The notes under the pieces: model-generated
Told to the model about the DNA's origin: nothing
What the model saw: the letters and a program-made list of their open reading frames with translations, nothing else
Databases searched by the model: none
Origin: a virus
Direction: 5' to 3' (one strand)
IMG/VR virus record: IMGVR_UViG_3300036760_000306
Location: 52,458-116,457 of that record
Length of the DNA stretch: 64,000 nt
Program-made: the position numbers and the translations under genes
Shown: positions 47,030-55,403 of the stretch, piece after piece
Position numbering within the stretch: position 1 is the first letter of the stretch
Layout of the letters: every line of letters starts with the position of its first letter

Positions 47030-47413
47030 ATGAGTAATGCGCCCAAGATGATAATTTGCGTACGTAAAGATCTCAACATGCGAAAGGGCAAGATCGCGGC
47101 CCAAACGGCGCACGCATCCATGTCCTTCCTGGTCAAAGGAAACCTCGCGGGTGCTGTGCTGCACAAGGAGCTGACCGAGGTTGAAGCCGCGTGGCTTTCG
47201 GGTTCGTTCACAAAGATCGTCGTGTACGTTAATTCTGAGGCCGAGCTTCTGGCCCGCATCCAAGCAGGGGAGGCCGCTGGGGTCACGGTACACCCCACCC
47301 ACGATAACGGACTCACCGAGTTCCATGGGGTCAAGACGCTCACGTGCGCTGCATTCGGACCTGATCTGCCTGAGGTGTTGGATCCCCTAACAGGGGGCCT
47401 ACCCCTGTTATGA
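47030..47413 (+). CDS. pth2: Peptidyl-tRNA hydrolase, PTH2 family
   Basis: 127 residues. KMIICVRKDLNMRKGKIAAQTAHA at the N-terminus and THDNGLTEFHGVKTLTCAA near 95-113 match PTH2, which frees tRNA from stalled peptidyl-tRNA. This family is normal in archaea and eukaryotes, and occurs sporadically in bacteria and phages. Links to cca as a tRNA-recycling function. Confidence 0.88.
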   Translation: MSNAPKMIICVRKDLNMRKGKIAAQTAHASMSFLVKGNLAGAVLHKELTEVEAAWLSGSFTKIVVYVNSEAELLARIQAGEAAGVTVHPTHDNGLTEFHGVKTLTCAAFGPDLPEVLDPLTGGLPLL

Positions 47414-47811
47414 ACCTGATGAGCGAGCTTCAGAAAGCCCAGGACAACCTTCACGAGATCTTGGCGGGCATTGAAGATCAACTCACCAAAATCTCCCCCT
47501 ACCCCGCGACCCTACCGATTTACGAGTGGCACGGTCGGGACACGTCTAGCGGTCGTAGGAGCAAGACCCCGGTGGCCTACCTGCACTTCGAGGCCGGGGA
47601 CCTGAGCTTCTCCCAGGTCCCCCGGCCCTACGTCCCAGCAGCGACCTGTTGCTCGCGCTGTCGTACTCCCTGCAAGACCTGCATGGAACAAAACAAGGCC
47701 GCACGTAAACGTTGGGACGCCCGTGAAGCCCTCAAAGCTACCCGGGTCGATGTCCTGGAAGTTGACGACGGGGGTATTCTAGGGGCATCATCCAAGCGTT
47801 GCCTGCCATGA
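47410..47811 (+). CDS. Hypothetical protein with Cys cluster
   Basis: 133 residues; central CCSRCRTPCKTC is a compact zinc or Fe-S-like cluster, flanked by helices. 4-bp overlaps at both ends place it in an operon with pth2. Confidence 0.65.
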   Translation: MNLMSELQKAQDNLHEILAGIEDQLTKISPYPATLPIYEWHGRDTSSGRRSKTPVAYLHFEAGDLSFSQVPRPYVPAATCCSRCRTPCKTCMEQNKAARKRWDAREALKATRVDVLEVDDGGILGASSKRCLP

Positions 47812-47909
47812 AGAAGCGGCTTGAATCCGATTCCAAAGTGACCCCTGAGGCAATCGAAAAAGCGGTTCAGGCTGGCCGCCGCTTCCTTTCCGAATTACAC
47901 CTAGAGTAA
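47808..47909 (+). CDS. 33-residue basic protein
   Basis: KKRLESDSKVTPEAIEKAVQAGRRFLSEL, one long helix. ATGA overlap with the upstream stop; its end overlaps the TAGAG of the next promoter. Confidence 0.5.
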   Translation: MKKRLESDSKVTPEAIEKAVQAGRRFLSELHLE

Positions 47910-47929
47910 TTCATCTCTTCGGTGTAGTA
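47902..47929 (+). promoter_or_regulatory. Phage promoter, class A
   Basis: TAGAG (47902-47906), 14 nt, GGTGTAGTA (47921-47929), 5 nt, ATG 47935. Heads a run of coupled genes to 49206. Confidence 0.7.
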
Positions 47930-47934
47930 GTGCT

Positions 47935-48141
47935 ATGCCCCTACCGCAACGAAAGGAGTGCTGCTTCTGCTTCAAGACCACGCGCTTCTGGACCGCATTA
48001 CCGGACCGCAAGGGCGGAGAGCAGGTGGCGTGCTGCCCACCGTGTTCCAAGCTCCGCACCCCATCGCAGGTGCCATCAAAGTCTGCCTGGTGCGAGGAAG
48101 CGCGTAAGAGGCGTCCCAGCCTCTACCCGGGGCAACCATGA
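47935..48141 (+). CDS. Small zinc-finger protein
   Basis: 68 residues with CCFCFK and CCPPCSK, a CxxC/CxxC site, and a basic tail. Leaderless after the class A promoter; stop overlaps the next ATG. Confidence 0.65.
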   Translation: MPLPQRKECCFCFKTTRFWTALPDRKGGEQVACCPPCSKLRTPSQVPSKSAWCEEARKRRPSLYPGQP

Positions 48142-48431
48142 CCCGCCGTTCCGCAGTCATGCAACTCAGCTCGCAAGAGGTCTTCTGGGTTCCTGAGTCC
48201 AAGTGCGTAGACCTACCGGGGAAGCCGCTTAGGGTGTGGACCCTGGCGGCCCACTCGGATCCCAACACGAAGCCGGTGTTGCCCATCATCCCACAACACG
48301 GGTTCAACGCCTTCCTCGAAGATGAGCGGCATGACTGGACCTACCACATGCTCGGGGGAGAGCCCTGGCTCAAGTACAACAGCCGGATGCGAGATCACTC
48401 GGTCTGGATTCTCTGCGAGTTCAAGCCGTGA
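48138..48431 (+). CDS. Hypothetical protein
   Basis: 97 residues, beta-rich with several Trp (VFWVPESKC.. HDWTYHMLGGEPWLKYN). Not recognised. Coupled on both sides by 4-bp overlaps. Confidence 0.6.
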   Translation: MTRRSAVMQLSSQEVFWVPESKCVDLPGKPLRVWTLAAHSDPNTKPVLPIIPQHGFNAFLEDERHDWTYHMLGGEPWLKYNSRMRDHSVWILCEFKP

Positions 48432-48856
48432 CTCCCCAAGCCGTCGATCAGGAACTCCGCTATCTTCGGTTGAAGTTCGAGCGGGAGCCATCGGATTTTC
48501 TCAAGGGGCGCATCGCCCTCATGGGGACGGTTCAAGCGGCATGCCAAGCGGTTCAACCCGCTTCGGTCACAGATGGCAATTTGAACGAGTGCCGTGATTG
48601 CAAGGGAGCCGTGCATGGTTTCATGGTCCACGATTGGGTGTGGTTGGAGGCGTGGCCATCATACCCGGCCGAGAAGGAGGCGTTGGAAGAACGCTTTGGG
48701 GATTGGGATACCAGGACGCTTCTGCTTCTGTGCGTGCCTTGCCTAGAAACCCGCTTGAAGCGGACCCTCAAGACACAGGATATCGTGGCGATCTCTTTCA
48801 ACGCTTGGCTTCTTGCTGACCACGCCCTTCAGGCGATCCTTGAAGGCAAGCCGTGA
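48428..48856 (+). CDS. Hypothetical zinc protein
   Basis: 142 residues; ECRDCKGA and LLLCVPCLETRL about 50 residues apart form a likely zinc site around a Trp-rich middle (HDWVWLEAW). GTG start overlapping the previous stop. Confidence 0.65.
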   Translation: MTPQAVDQELRYLRLKFEREPSDFLKGRIALMGTVQAACQAVQPASVTDGNLNECRDCKGAVHGFMVHDWVWLEAWPSYPAEKEALEERFGDWDTRTLLLLCVPCLETRLKRTLKTQDIVAISFNAWLLADHALQAILEGKP

Positions 48857-49206
48857 CGGATCACGTCTACCCCGAGCTACCCCCGTGCAATGAATGCGGC
48901 ATGTGTTGCACCACGCACCTGGAGTTCGGTCGCGGGGGCTTTGTACGGCTCACCGACGCCGACTACGAACGGCTGCCCGAGAAGTACCGGCTCAAGGTCG
49001 TCACCGAGTCTGAGTTGAACGTAGACCGGCTTGGGGTCAAAGGGTCCCCTGGGGTCGGCTACCGTTGTGTAGCGCTCAAGGGCGTTGCTGGGCACAAGAC
49101 CTCGTGCGAAATCTACCAGGACCGCCCAACCCTGTGTCGCACGTTTGAACGTGGATCCAAAGATTGCCGCAAAGACCGAGCCCTATGGTTCGCCAACCAG
49201 CGTTAG
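48853..49206 (+). CDS. YkgJ-like Cys-cluster protein
   Basis: 117 residues. CNECGMCC near the N-terminus, then TSCEIYQDRPTLCRTFERGS and a last Cys match the CxxCxxCC zinc/iron-chelating family (YkgJ). The metal and role are unresolved in the family. Ends the class A operon; overlaps the convergent gene by 4 bp. Confidence 0.8.
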   Translation: MTDHVYPELPPCNECGMCCTTHLEFGRGGFVRLTDADYERLPEKYRLKVVTESELNVDRLGVKGSPGVGYRCVALKGVAGHKTSCEIYQDRPTLCRTFERGSKDCRKDRALWFANQR

Positions 49207-49679
49207 TCGTTCTCAAGGTGATCCCAAAGGGTCACCGGGTCTGGTTGGTTGGGGCGTGCCGGTAGATTACGCATTCTGGAAAACGGCGGGGGCGGGGGTT
49301 GCTGGTCATCCTCAGAGCGTTCCCCGAACCGCGTGAGTGCTTCGATCACTTCACGTGACACCGTGGCATTTGGGACCACACGGATCCTAGTCCCAGACGG
49401 GTGAACCCGCACATCGTTAAACCCGATCTCAGCGGCTAGCGCGAGGATCAGATGTACGAGCCTCTGGTCACAATCCCGGGAACCCGCTACGTGATCCTCG
49501 ACATCAAGCCACCCGTCACGGTCATAACGCGGTGGGTTCACCAGGAGCCGACGCAGGTAGCTTAGCGCCAAGACATGGGAACGTCCCGTACGACGGTAGT
49601 TCTCTGTCCCATCGTAGAGCCAGTCCAGGGCCTCCAGGGCCCTGCGTTGAGGCGGAGTGAGCGAGAAGGGTGGCGGCAT
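49203..49679 (-). CDS. Hypothetical protein with LWDHL tail
   Basis: 158 residues. Helical N-terminal half (RRALEALDWLYDG.. LSYLRRLL), alpha/beta second half, Pro run, and the end DPVTLWDHLEND. GGTGTA precedes the ATG by 9 nt. Unrecognised apart from the tail. Confidence 0.65.
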   Translation of the reverse strand: MPPPFSLTPPQRRALEALDWLYDGTENYRRTGRSHVLALSYLRRLLVNPPRYDRDGWLDVEDHVAGSRDCDQRLVHLILALAAEIGFNDVRVHPSGTRIRVVPNATVSREVIEALTRFGERSEDDQQPPPPPFSRMRNLPARPNQPDPVTLWDHLEND

Positions 49680-49688
49680 CCTGGGTTT

Positions 49689-49694
49689 TACACC
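49689..49694 (-). promoter_or_regulatory. GGTGTA promoter element
   Basis: 9 nt before ATG 49679, overlapping the end of the upstream gene. Confidence 0.5.
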
Positions 49695-49698
49695 GAAT

Positions 49699-49917
49699 TC
49701 AATCGAGCAGCCGGTGGGCGCTCAGCACGGAATCATCAGGCTTAAACACAATGAGCACCGGAGTCCCCAGCACAATCGCCCGTTTGGAGTGCCCGTTTTC
49801 ATACACAGACAACGGAAAGCGGACCAAAGTGTCGTTGTCCAGCCGTACCTGCATCGAGAGTGACCTCGGGTAGACGTTGTGGATCACGCCCCGTTGTGTC
49901 TTGGGCTCAGGAGTCAC
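49699..49917 (-). CDS. Small beta-barrel-like protein
   Basis: 72 residues, mainly strands (GVIHNVYPRSLSMQVRLDNDTLVRF.. VLGTPVLIVFK), possibly an OB-type fold. Overlaps the end of the AAA+ gene by 11 bp. Confidence 0.6.
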   Translation of the reverse strand: MTPEPKTQRGVIHNVYPRSLSMQVRLDNDTLVRFPLSVYENGHSKRAIVLGTPVLIVFKPDDSVLSAHRLLD

Positions 49918-51175
49918 GCCCGACCTTCAGGTTAGATGCAGCCACGGCTGAGTCACGGTTGGTCAACAAGTGCTCTTGCAGAGCAGCCATCGAGAACTCG
50001 TCCGCAGCCTCTCGAACTTGATTCCCGAAGTGCTTGGCCAAGTGCCCCACCCCAGGGAAGAACTGCTCGAACAACCGTTCCGCCATATCAGGGTCTGCGT
50101 TCTTGAACTCGAAGCGACGATCTACACGACTGGGACGAATTAACGCTGGATCCAGTAACTCTAGATGATTAGTCGTCATGAACAGCACATGCCCGGGAGC
50201 CGATGACACACCATCGATCGCGTTGAGGAACCCAGAGAACGTCAAAGGTTCCATACCGCCTTGGCGTTCTCTTTTTTGAAACAAGCAATCTACATCTTCA
50301 ATGAGCACCAAAGCATGCTCCGGAAGCTCTGCCATAACACTCATGAGGGAGGTATCGCACATCGTGGCGAGCGACATAATGTAGATGTCACGCTTAAAGT
50401 AGCTCGCAAGAGCTACCACGCTCGAAGTTTTACCGTTGCCCGGAGATCCCAATAAAAGATAGCCACGTTGGTACGGGATCCCGTGCTCCATGTACCAGTT
50501 CTTCGAGGCAAAGAACTTTGTCATGTCCTGTTGGATCTCGGTAAGCATCCCACTTGGCAGGATCACGGACTCAAATGCACGTGGTAACCGTCTTTGAACA
50601 ATGCGCCAGTTACTGTACGTAGGGCGCAAGATGGATATACGATTGTCTTCAGGTGGGAACGCCGTCTCACGAGCTGCGTAGATAAGGTCATGAACCACCT
50701 TACGGGAGAATGTCTGAAAAATAAATGACTCGTGGTACGCAACTTCCCCCATCATGGACTCACCTTCGTGGCGAACCCTGGTGATCAGGATGTGGTGCCC
50801 TTGGAAAAGAATTAGGTGCCGTCCGGGAGCTGGGCTGAACACCACCTCAGTGAGTTGTCGCCTGGTCCTTAATTCTGGGGACTCATCGATCTTCTGGCTT
50901 TGCACGGGCATCGTGCGGGTAGATGCCGTGAGTAAGCGAGCACGATTTTTTGTGTATGGCTGTTCTCCAAGCCACTTCTGGACCCAAAAGAATGCAGGGT
51001 CGTGGTCCGAGATGTCAATGGTCGTTACGAAGCTCCGCAGACTCCACGTCCACAAGTGCTTGGGCACGTTCCGTAGCAGGGCTAAGAGCCCTGTAAACAC
51101 TACGAGAACTGCACCCCCAGTCAGGAATTGGTTTTCGAGCTGCTTCTGAATTAGGGGTAGAAGATTATCCATCAC
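49907..51175 (-). CDS. BCS1-like membrane AAA+ ATPase
   Basis: 422 residues. An N-terminal membrane helix (~18-35), a BCS1-type beta domain (~50-230), then an AAA+ module: GSPGNGKT Walker A, LVLIEDVDC Walker B, TTNHLELLDPALIRPSRVDR arginine-finger region. BCS1 moves folded proteins across mitochondrial membranes; bacterial and phage relatives are of unknown function, some in defence. GTG/ATG start after GGTGTA. Confidence 0.85.
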   Translation of the reverse strand: MMDNLLPLIQKQLENQFLTGGAVLVVFTGLLALLRNVPKHLWTWSLRSFVTTIDISDHDPAFFWVQKWLGEQPYTKNRARLLTASTRTMPVQSQKIDESPELRTRRQLTEVVFSPAPGRHLILFQGHHILITRVRHEGESMMGEVAYHESFIFQTFSRKVVHDLIYAARETAFPPEDNRISILRPTYSNWRIVQRRLPRAFESVILPSGMLTEIQQDMTKFFASKNWYMEHGIPYQRGYLLLGSPGNGKTSSVVALASYFKRDIYIMSLATMCDTSLMSVMAELPEHALVLIEDVDCLFQKRERQGGMEPLTFSGFLNAIDGVSSAPGHVLFMTTNHLELLDPALIRPSRVDRRFEFKNADPDMAERLFEQFFPGVGHLAKHFGNQVREAADEFSMAALQEHLLTNRDSAVAASNLKVGRDS

Positions 51176-51181
51176 AAGGGC

Positions 51182-51601
51182 TTACACCGCGTTCGGAGTC
51201 GCCACCCACGAAAGGCTATTGAAACGGATCACTAAGGTCGCAAGGTGGAGAGCATGGGGGAAAGCATGGAGTTCATGCTCTCCCGGAAGAAGCTCAGCTC
51301 TCCTGTACTCAAAAGACTGGCCGGTCGAGTCCAGGATCTGGATCAGACGCCCTGCTAGATCAGGGTCCTCGGGCAAGTCCACCGTGACCTCACCGTGCGT
51401 CATCGTATAGAGCCCCTGATTGACCGGAGCCTTCGCAGAAACCTGCCAGATCTTTCGACGGGGCACCATGAGGCCCGTGGCTTGATCAACAACCAAGCCA
51501 GCCGCTCCGGCGCTCACCAAGACGGTCGAGGGGCCGGAGCAAATGAGGGCTCCAGAGCCTTCAAAGCTTGTACCCACCGGCTTGGCGAGGTTGAGTTGCA
51601 C
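51182..51601 (-). CDS. Hypothetical beta-rich protein
   Basis: 139 residues (GALICSGPSTVLVSAGAAG.. LDSTGQSFEYRRAELL); strand-rich, not recognised, perhaps structural. Confidence 0.6.
   Translation of the reverse strand: MQLNLAKPVGTSFEGSGALICSGPSTVLVSAGAAGLVVDQATGLMVPRRKIWQVSAKAPVNQGLYTMTHGEVTVDLPEDPDLAGRLIQILDSTGQSFEYRRAELLPGEHELHAFPHALHLATLVIRFNSLSWVATPNAV
51184..51189 (-). promoter_or_regulatory. GGTGTA promoter element for the AAA+ gene
   Basis: GGTGTA 8-11 nt before the GTG/ATG start at 51175, inside the end of the upstream gene. Confidence 0.45.
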
Positions 51602-51622
51602 CTGAGCCTACGTGTGGAAGCT

Positions 51623-52033
51623 TTAGCGTTTGCGGAACTTCTGGAACTTCCCATCCAACGCATCAAGCGTTGCTCGGGCCCGCTTGCCGGGCTTGAGTCC
51701 CAGCTCAGTATCGGCGAAGTCTTCAATGAAATCCCCGCAGGGGCGATCAGGAAAGAATCCGATCGCCCTATACGACTCCGGGTCACCGTAGAACTGGACC
51801 GTTTGGACCAGCAGTTCTTGGGTATCAGCCACGATCAGGTGGGCCATCGCGGCATCCAGGGCTCGGATCTCGCTCAGCAGGCCTCTGCAAAGGTCTCGGA
51901 GTCCAGCAGCCTGTGTCCCCCGCACCCCGGCTTGGCGTAGCTCCAGGGCTTCCGAGAGGGCCTTGTGCCGCCGTTCTCGAAACGACTGAAGCACCAGGGC
52001 ATGCTTCATTTGCGGACCAGCAGTGTACCCCAT
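51623..52033 (-). CDS. Hypothetical helical protein
   Basis: 136 residues (possible start at 52009), helical first half rich in Arg and Leu, then GFFPDRPCGDFIEDFADTELG. Not recognised. Confidence 0.6.
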   Translation of the reverse strand: MGYTAGPQMKHALVLQSFRERRHKALSEALELRQAGVRGTQAAGLRDLCRGLLSEIRALDAAMAHLIVADTQELLVQTVQFYGDPESYRAIGFFPDRPCGDFIEDFADTELGLKPGKRARATLDALDGKFQKFRKR

Positions 52034-52048
52034 GAAGTACCTCGTTAG

Positions 52049-52339
52049 CTAAGCTTTCGGAAAGAAGCTTTCTACGTCGAGCATTTGGATGTCCTCCAAC
52101 GAGGCCAAACCGAGCTGAACCAGCGAACCTTCAATGAAGCCGAGCCAACGTGAGGCCCGCTCCAAACGGCCTTGCTCCAGAACGCTTCGCGTTTCCTCGA
52201 TCATCCACCGTAGATGGCACACTTCCCCCAAGATAGGGATCACGGCATCGGGTTTCCGAGAAACTGTCGCGCTAGGGAATGTCGCGACCAACCGTGAATC
52301 GTAGTGGTCCAGAAGGCGGCGGATATGGGGAGAGTTCAT
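52049..52339 (-). CDS. Conserved small phage protein
   Basis: 96 residues with CHLRWMIEETRSVLEQGR..ASRWLGFIEGSLVQLG, a helical pattern I have seen in several phages as a protein of unknown function. Confidence 0.7.
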   Translation of the reverse strand: MNSPHIRRLLDHYDSRLVATFPSATVSRKPDAVIPILGEVCHLRWMIEETRSVLEQGRLERASRWLGFIEGSLVQLGLASLEDIQMLDVESFFPKA

Positions 52340-52381
52340 GGTTTACCTGATACACGGGATGCGGCATTTCCCGACGCTTTC

Positions 52382-52435
52382 TCAATCGATGTCGATGTCC
52401 ACGCCAATACCGAGAAGCCACCACACCCAAGTCAT
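52382..52435 (-). CDS. 17-residue ORF
   Basis: TWVWWLLGIGVDIDID, a Trp-rich hydrophobic peptide; ATG overlaps the upstream stop as ATGA. Could be a membrane micropeptide. Low confidence. Confidence 0.35.
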   Translation of the reverse strand: MTWVWWLLGIGVDIDID

Positions 52436-52548
52436 ACGGCCTCCTTGGGCGGTACCAGCGTCGTGATGGTGCTAAGTCCGAGGAAGTCCTGCACGCTGGT
52501 GACTGAACCGCCCACCGCCTTCAGCTTCTTCAATTTCTTGGCGTCCAT
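52432..52548 (-). CDS. 38-residue basic protein
   Basis: DAKKLKKLKAVGGSVTSVQDFLGLST..; GGTGTA is 9 nt before the ATG. A small phage protein type I have seen before; function unknown. Confidence 0.6.
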   Translation of the reverse strand: MDAKKLKKLKAVGGSVTSVQDFLGLSTITTLVPPKEAV

Positions 52549-52557
52549 CGTTCTTTA

Positions 52558-52563
52558 TACACC
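52558..52563 (-). promoter_or_regulatory. GGTGTA promoter element
   Basis: 9 nt before ATG 52548; leaderless type. Confidence 0.5.
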
Positions 52564-52609
52564 GGCCGGGGCTGGTTTGCTTTCACAGTTGATGTAATGT
52601 TCACGAGTC

Positions 52610-53362
52610 ATGCTTTTGACTCGCCACGACTGGGACAAGCTTCTGATTTCTCAGGATGCCGACGTGCGTCTTGAGGCTATCCAGCAAGAGGGCATCCTCC
52701 AGGCCACCTTCCCGGCGTTGCAGAAGCTCGTGGGCTTTGGTGGCGGCGACTCAGGACATAAATGCTTGTGGACCCACACCAAGCAGGTCGTGGTCCAGAC
52801 GGTCCCGCAAGTTCTGTACCGCTGGATGGCCCTGTTCCATGATATGGGCAAGCCCCAGTCGTTTACTCGTGTGGACGGTAAAATCGCCTTCCACCATCAC
52901 GAGGAAGCGTCGGCCAACATTTTCAAGCGGGTTGCACGTGAAGCCGGGCTGTTTCAGCCTACCGAAGTGGACGAGATCGCGTTCGTGATCCGGCACTTGG
53001 GGCACGTGGAAGCGTATGAGTCGGACTGGACCGACTCAGCGGTCCGGAGGCTCACCCGGGAACTCGGGGTCCACCTGGACGCTGTGTTTGCGGTGGCGAG
53101 GGCGGACTGCACGACTGCCCGCCCCGAGAAGCGGCAGCGGCAGCTCAAGCGGACTCACGAGATCAGGACCCGCATCGACACTCTTGCGGCCTTTGTGCCA
53201 CCAGCGCTCCCCGCTGGGCTTGGAGACGTGTTGATGCAGCGCTTGGGCATGCGGCCCGGGCCAGAGTTTGGGGTCATCATGCGAGGGCTCAAGGCCCGTG
53301 TTGAGGCCGGTGAGCTACCCCGCAACGCAGACTTTGAGGTCTACCTCGCTACCTTGGGCTAG
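52610..53362 (+). CDS. Stand-alone HD domain of the CCA-adding type
   Basis: 250 residues. LWTHTKQVV (~55), RWMALFHDMGKP (~72-83) and HHHEEASANIFKRV (~95-108) match the HD domain that bacterial CCA-adding enzymes carry at the C-terminus, with phosphatase and 2',3'-cyclic phosphodiesterase activities. Because cca at 36092 lacks HD, this looks like the missing half, acting on damaged tRNA ends. Confidence 0.82.
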   Translation: MLLTRHDWDKLLISQDADVRLEAIQQEGILQATFPALQKLVGFGGGDSGHKCLWTHTKQVVVQTVPQVLYRWMALFHDMGKPQSFTRVDGKIAFHHHEEASANIFKRVAREAGLFQPTEVDEIAFVIRHLGHVEAYESDWTDSAVRRLTRELGVHLDAVFAVARADCTTARPEKRQRQLKRTHEIRTRIDTLAAFVPPALPAGLGDVLMQRLGMRPGPEFGVIMRGLKARVEAGELPRNADFEVYLATLG

Positions 53363-53418
53363 GCAGAACCAAGACAAGCCACGGGGCAGTGAGCTGTTGT
53401 GGTGGGAAAAGGGTTATT

Positions 53419-53979
53419 TCAAGTAGCCCTAGACTCCCGCAACATGTTGCAGAAGAGCTGCCCCTGACCGATCGCATCGTCCAGCGCGACATGGTTGTGC
53501 GGTGTTTTGCCGAACCAGCGCTTGGGCATGTTCCGCTTGGTGGCCTCTCGGAAGTCGCTCTTGAGCATGCACATCGCGAAGGTCTTGACATCAAGGGCTG
53601 AGAACGAGAAGGGGCTCTCGCCCGTGAACTGGATCAGGTACCAGTACACGAAAAGGAAGTCGTATGTCGCGGGGTACCCGACAAACACAGGCTTGCCTGG
53701 AAGCCCCTTAAGCCACTTCACATAATCACGCATGGCGGGCTGAATCTCGGAGAGGTCCTTCCGACATGCCGCCCATGCTTCGGGCTGGGTCAACCACCAG
53801 GCGGCGGTATCGGGTTCCGCCTGGGCCCCTTCAAGGGTTTTCAGGTTCCGAGAGAAGGTGCTGATCATGGTGCCATCTGCCAAGAAGGCGGCGGAACCAA
53901 AGCTCAGCATCGAGTTAGGGCCGGGGATCGGCCCGTCCGCTTCAATATCTGTGGATACGTAAATTTCTTTCATTTTCAT
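53419..53979 (-). CDS. DnaQ-like 3'-5' exonuclease
   Basis: About 186 residues from MKMKEIYV. Exo motifs: STDIEADG (I), [13 protein letters not shown] (II), [11 protein letters not shown] (III), the DEDDh type, so RNase T/exonuclease-like trimming of RNA or single-stranded DNA. No polymerase is fused. Confidence 0.85.
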   Translation of the reverse strand: MKMKEIYVSTDIEADGPIPGPNSMLSFGSAAFLADGTMISTFSRNLKTLEGAQAEPDTAAWWLTQPEAWAACRKDLSEIQPAMRDYVKWLKGLPGKPVFVGYPATYDFLFVYWYLIQFTGESPFSFSALDVKTFAMCMLKSDFREATKRNMPKRWFGKTPHNHVALDDAIGQGQLFCNMLRESRAT

Positions 53980-54035
53980 TTTGGTGGAGCGTAACACTTG
54001 GCCGGTGTACTTGCCAAGGGTGCTCATGTCTCGCC

Positions 54036-54491
54036 TTGGCGAGCAATTATGGAAGAAGATACACCAAGGTGCTCATCAACCTACTCGGCCCGATCATCCT
54101 GCATCCGTACGCGGACCGGGATGAACTCAGCTTCTTGACCAAGGACACGAGACCCAAGAGCCTCGTGACAGCGATCCACGACGGCCTTGTGTACGAGCAA
54201 CAAGGGGGATCAAGGCACGTCTTGATCGAATCGTATTGGCAAGCCCAAGAAGGGGTGATCCGTACGGCTGTACCGCTCAGTCAAGCTCGGGGTCGCAAAT
54301 ACCACTGCGGGCACGTTTGGGATTCCGAACACGGGGGTTTCAACGTCAACAACCGCATTGTCTCAGTGCGGCTCGATCAAGACATCCTGATCGTCGCCCC
54401 TACTGGCGGGCAACCACTGATGCTTGACCTCGGGCTAGAAATGGAACTCACGCAAGAAAAGCGGACGCTCTGGGATCTTTTGGCTGACTAG
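54036..54491 (+). CDS. Hypothetical protein with LWDLL tail
   Basis: 151 residues from a TTG (an in-frame GTG at about codon 12 is possible). Beta-rich ([18 protein letters not shown].. [16 protein letters not shown]) and ends [10 protein letters not shown]. Not recognised apart from the tail. Confidence 0.6.
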   Translation: MASNYGRRYTKVLINLLGPIILHPYADRDELSFLTKDTRPKSLVTAIHDGLVYEQQGGSRHVLIESYWQAQEGVIRTAVPLSQARGRKYHCGHVWDSEHGGFNVNNRIVSVRLDQDILIVAPTGGQPLMLDLGLEMELTQEKRTLWDLLAD

Positions 54492-54498
54492 GGCGGCT

Positions 54499-54504
54499 GG
54501 TGTA
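54499..54504 (+). promoter_or_regulatory. GGTGTA promoter element
   Basis: 9 nt before ATG 54514. Confidence 0.5.
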
Positions 54505-54513
54505 TAGAGCCCC

Positions 54514-54873
54514 ATGCCAGACATTAATCCAGGGATCCGCCTCACCGTCGGGATGCTGAACGCAGCGGGGCACAAGACCACCGACTCAGGTGACGGCGAG
54601 ACCCGCAGCTTCATGTGCGATCGTGAAGAAGCCTACGTGGTGGTGGTTTCGACCCCCGAGCGTCTCACCCAAGAAGCCCAAGAGATCGCCCAGCTCTTGA
54701 AGGCCAACGGGGTCTTGGTTTCGTCAATCGGAAACGACGAAGTCGGTGGCGTGCAAATCCAGGCTACCTACGATCCGGCCATGGGACAGGAACACGGCTC
54801 AGCCCTGATCGATCTTTCCGGAATTCACGACCGACTGTTGCCCCCGGTCATCATTTTTAGCCTGGCTAAGTAG
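54514..54873 (+). CDS. Conserved phage protein
   Basis: 119 residues. NAAGHKTTDSGDGE near the N-terminus and a Glu/Gln-rich helix then VSSIGNDEVGG; an alpha/beta phage protein type of unknown function. GGTGTA-driven. Confidence 0.7.
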   Translation: MPDINPGIRLTVGMLNAAGHKTTDSGDGETRSFMCDREEAYVVVVSTPERLTQEAQEIAQLLKANGVLVSSIGNDEVGGVQIQATYDPAMGQEHGSALIDLSGIHDRLLPPVIIFSLAK

Positions 54874-54889
54874 ACCTCTCTTAGCGATC

Positions 54890-54898
54890 GGTGTAGTA
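54890..54898 (+). promoter_or_regulatory. GGTGTAGTA promoter
   Basis: The full 9-mer, but 18 nt before ATG 54917, so this message would have a short leader. Confidence 0.45.
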
Positions 54899-54916
54899 AA
54901 CAGGACTCTAGCCCTT

Positions 54917-55399
54917 ATGGATTCGACGCTTGTCCTTTGCGCCGCTTGCCGCAAACCCGCTAATGATGCGTTCGTGATCAGCGGTGAAGGGGCTTTCTTT
55001 TGCTCTGACTGCGTGCGAATTATCGAACTTCAGGAGATAGACATGCCCTCTCGTATCGTTAAACAACCTGACGGCTTGTTGGCCAGATTCTCCACGGTGG
55101 TGGATAACTTCACGCACTTCGGGATGACCAAAGAGCAAGCGATCGAAGTCTGTCGCGAGGATATGGGACGAACTGACGCTGAGGCGAAAGTTCAACGCGG
55201 TCTAGACGATGATCTGCTGGGTCTGGGGGATCAAAGCCGAAAGAACGACGGGTTGAATCGCTGGCGCGATGCGTTAAAGACCATCGAGGCCATTCACGGT
55301 AAAGACATGTTAGCTGAGGTGATCAAATACGCTCAAGCCCCAGAGGAGACGTCCCCGCCCCCAACGGATCCGATCACCCGCCAGTTTGAAGCGGAGTAA
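54917..55399 (+). CDS. ClpX-type zinc finger fused to a conserved phage domain
   Basis: 160 residues. The first 40 form a Cys4 zinc finger like that of ClpX (CAACRKPANDAFVIS..FFCSDC). From residue 43, RIVKQPDGLLARFSTVVDNF and FGMTKEQAIEVCREDMG match a common small phage protein. AGGAG followed by an in-frame ATG at 55042 could start that second part alone, so one frame may yield two proteins. Confidence 0.72.
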   Translation: MDSTLVLCAACRKPANDAFVISGEGAFFCSDCVRIIELQEIDMPSRIVKQPDGLLARFSTVVDNFTHFGMTKEQAIEVCREDMGRTDAEAKVQRGLDDDLLGLGDQSRKNDGLNRWRDALKTIEAIHGKDMLAEVIKYAQAPEETSPPPTDPITRQFEAE

Positions 55400-55403
55400 G
55401 GCC

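Noticed and set aside
46480-47481. 333-codon open frame on the minus strand
   Set aside because: It runs antisense to four well-supported plus-strand genes including pth2, has no recognisable domain and skewed composition.
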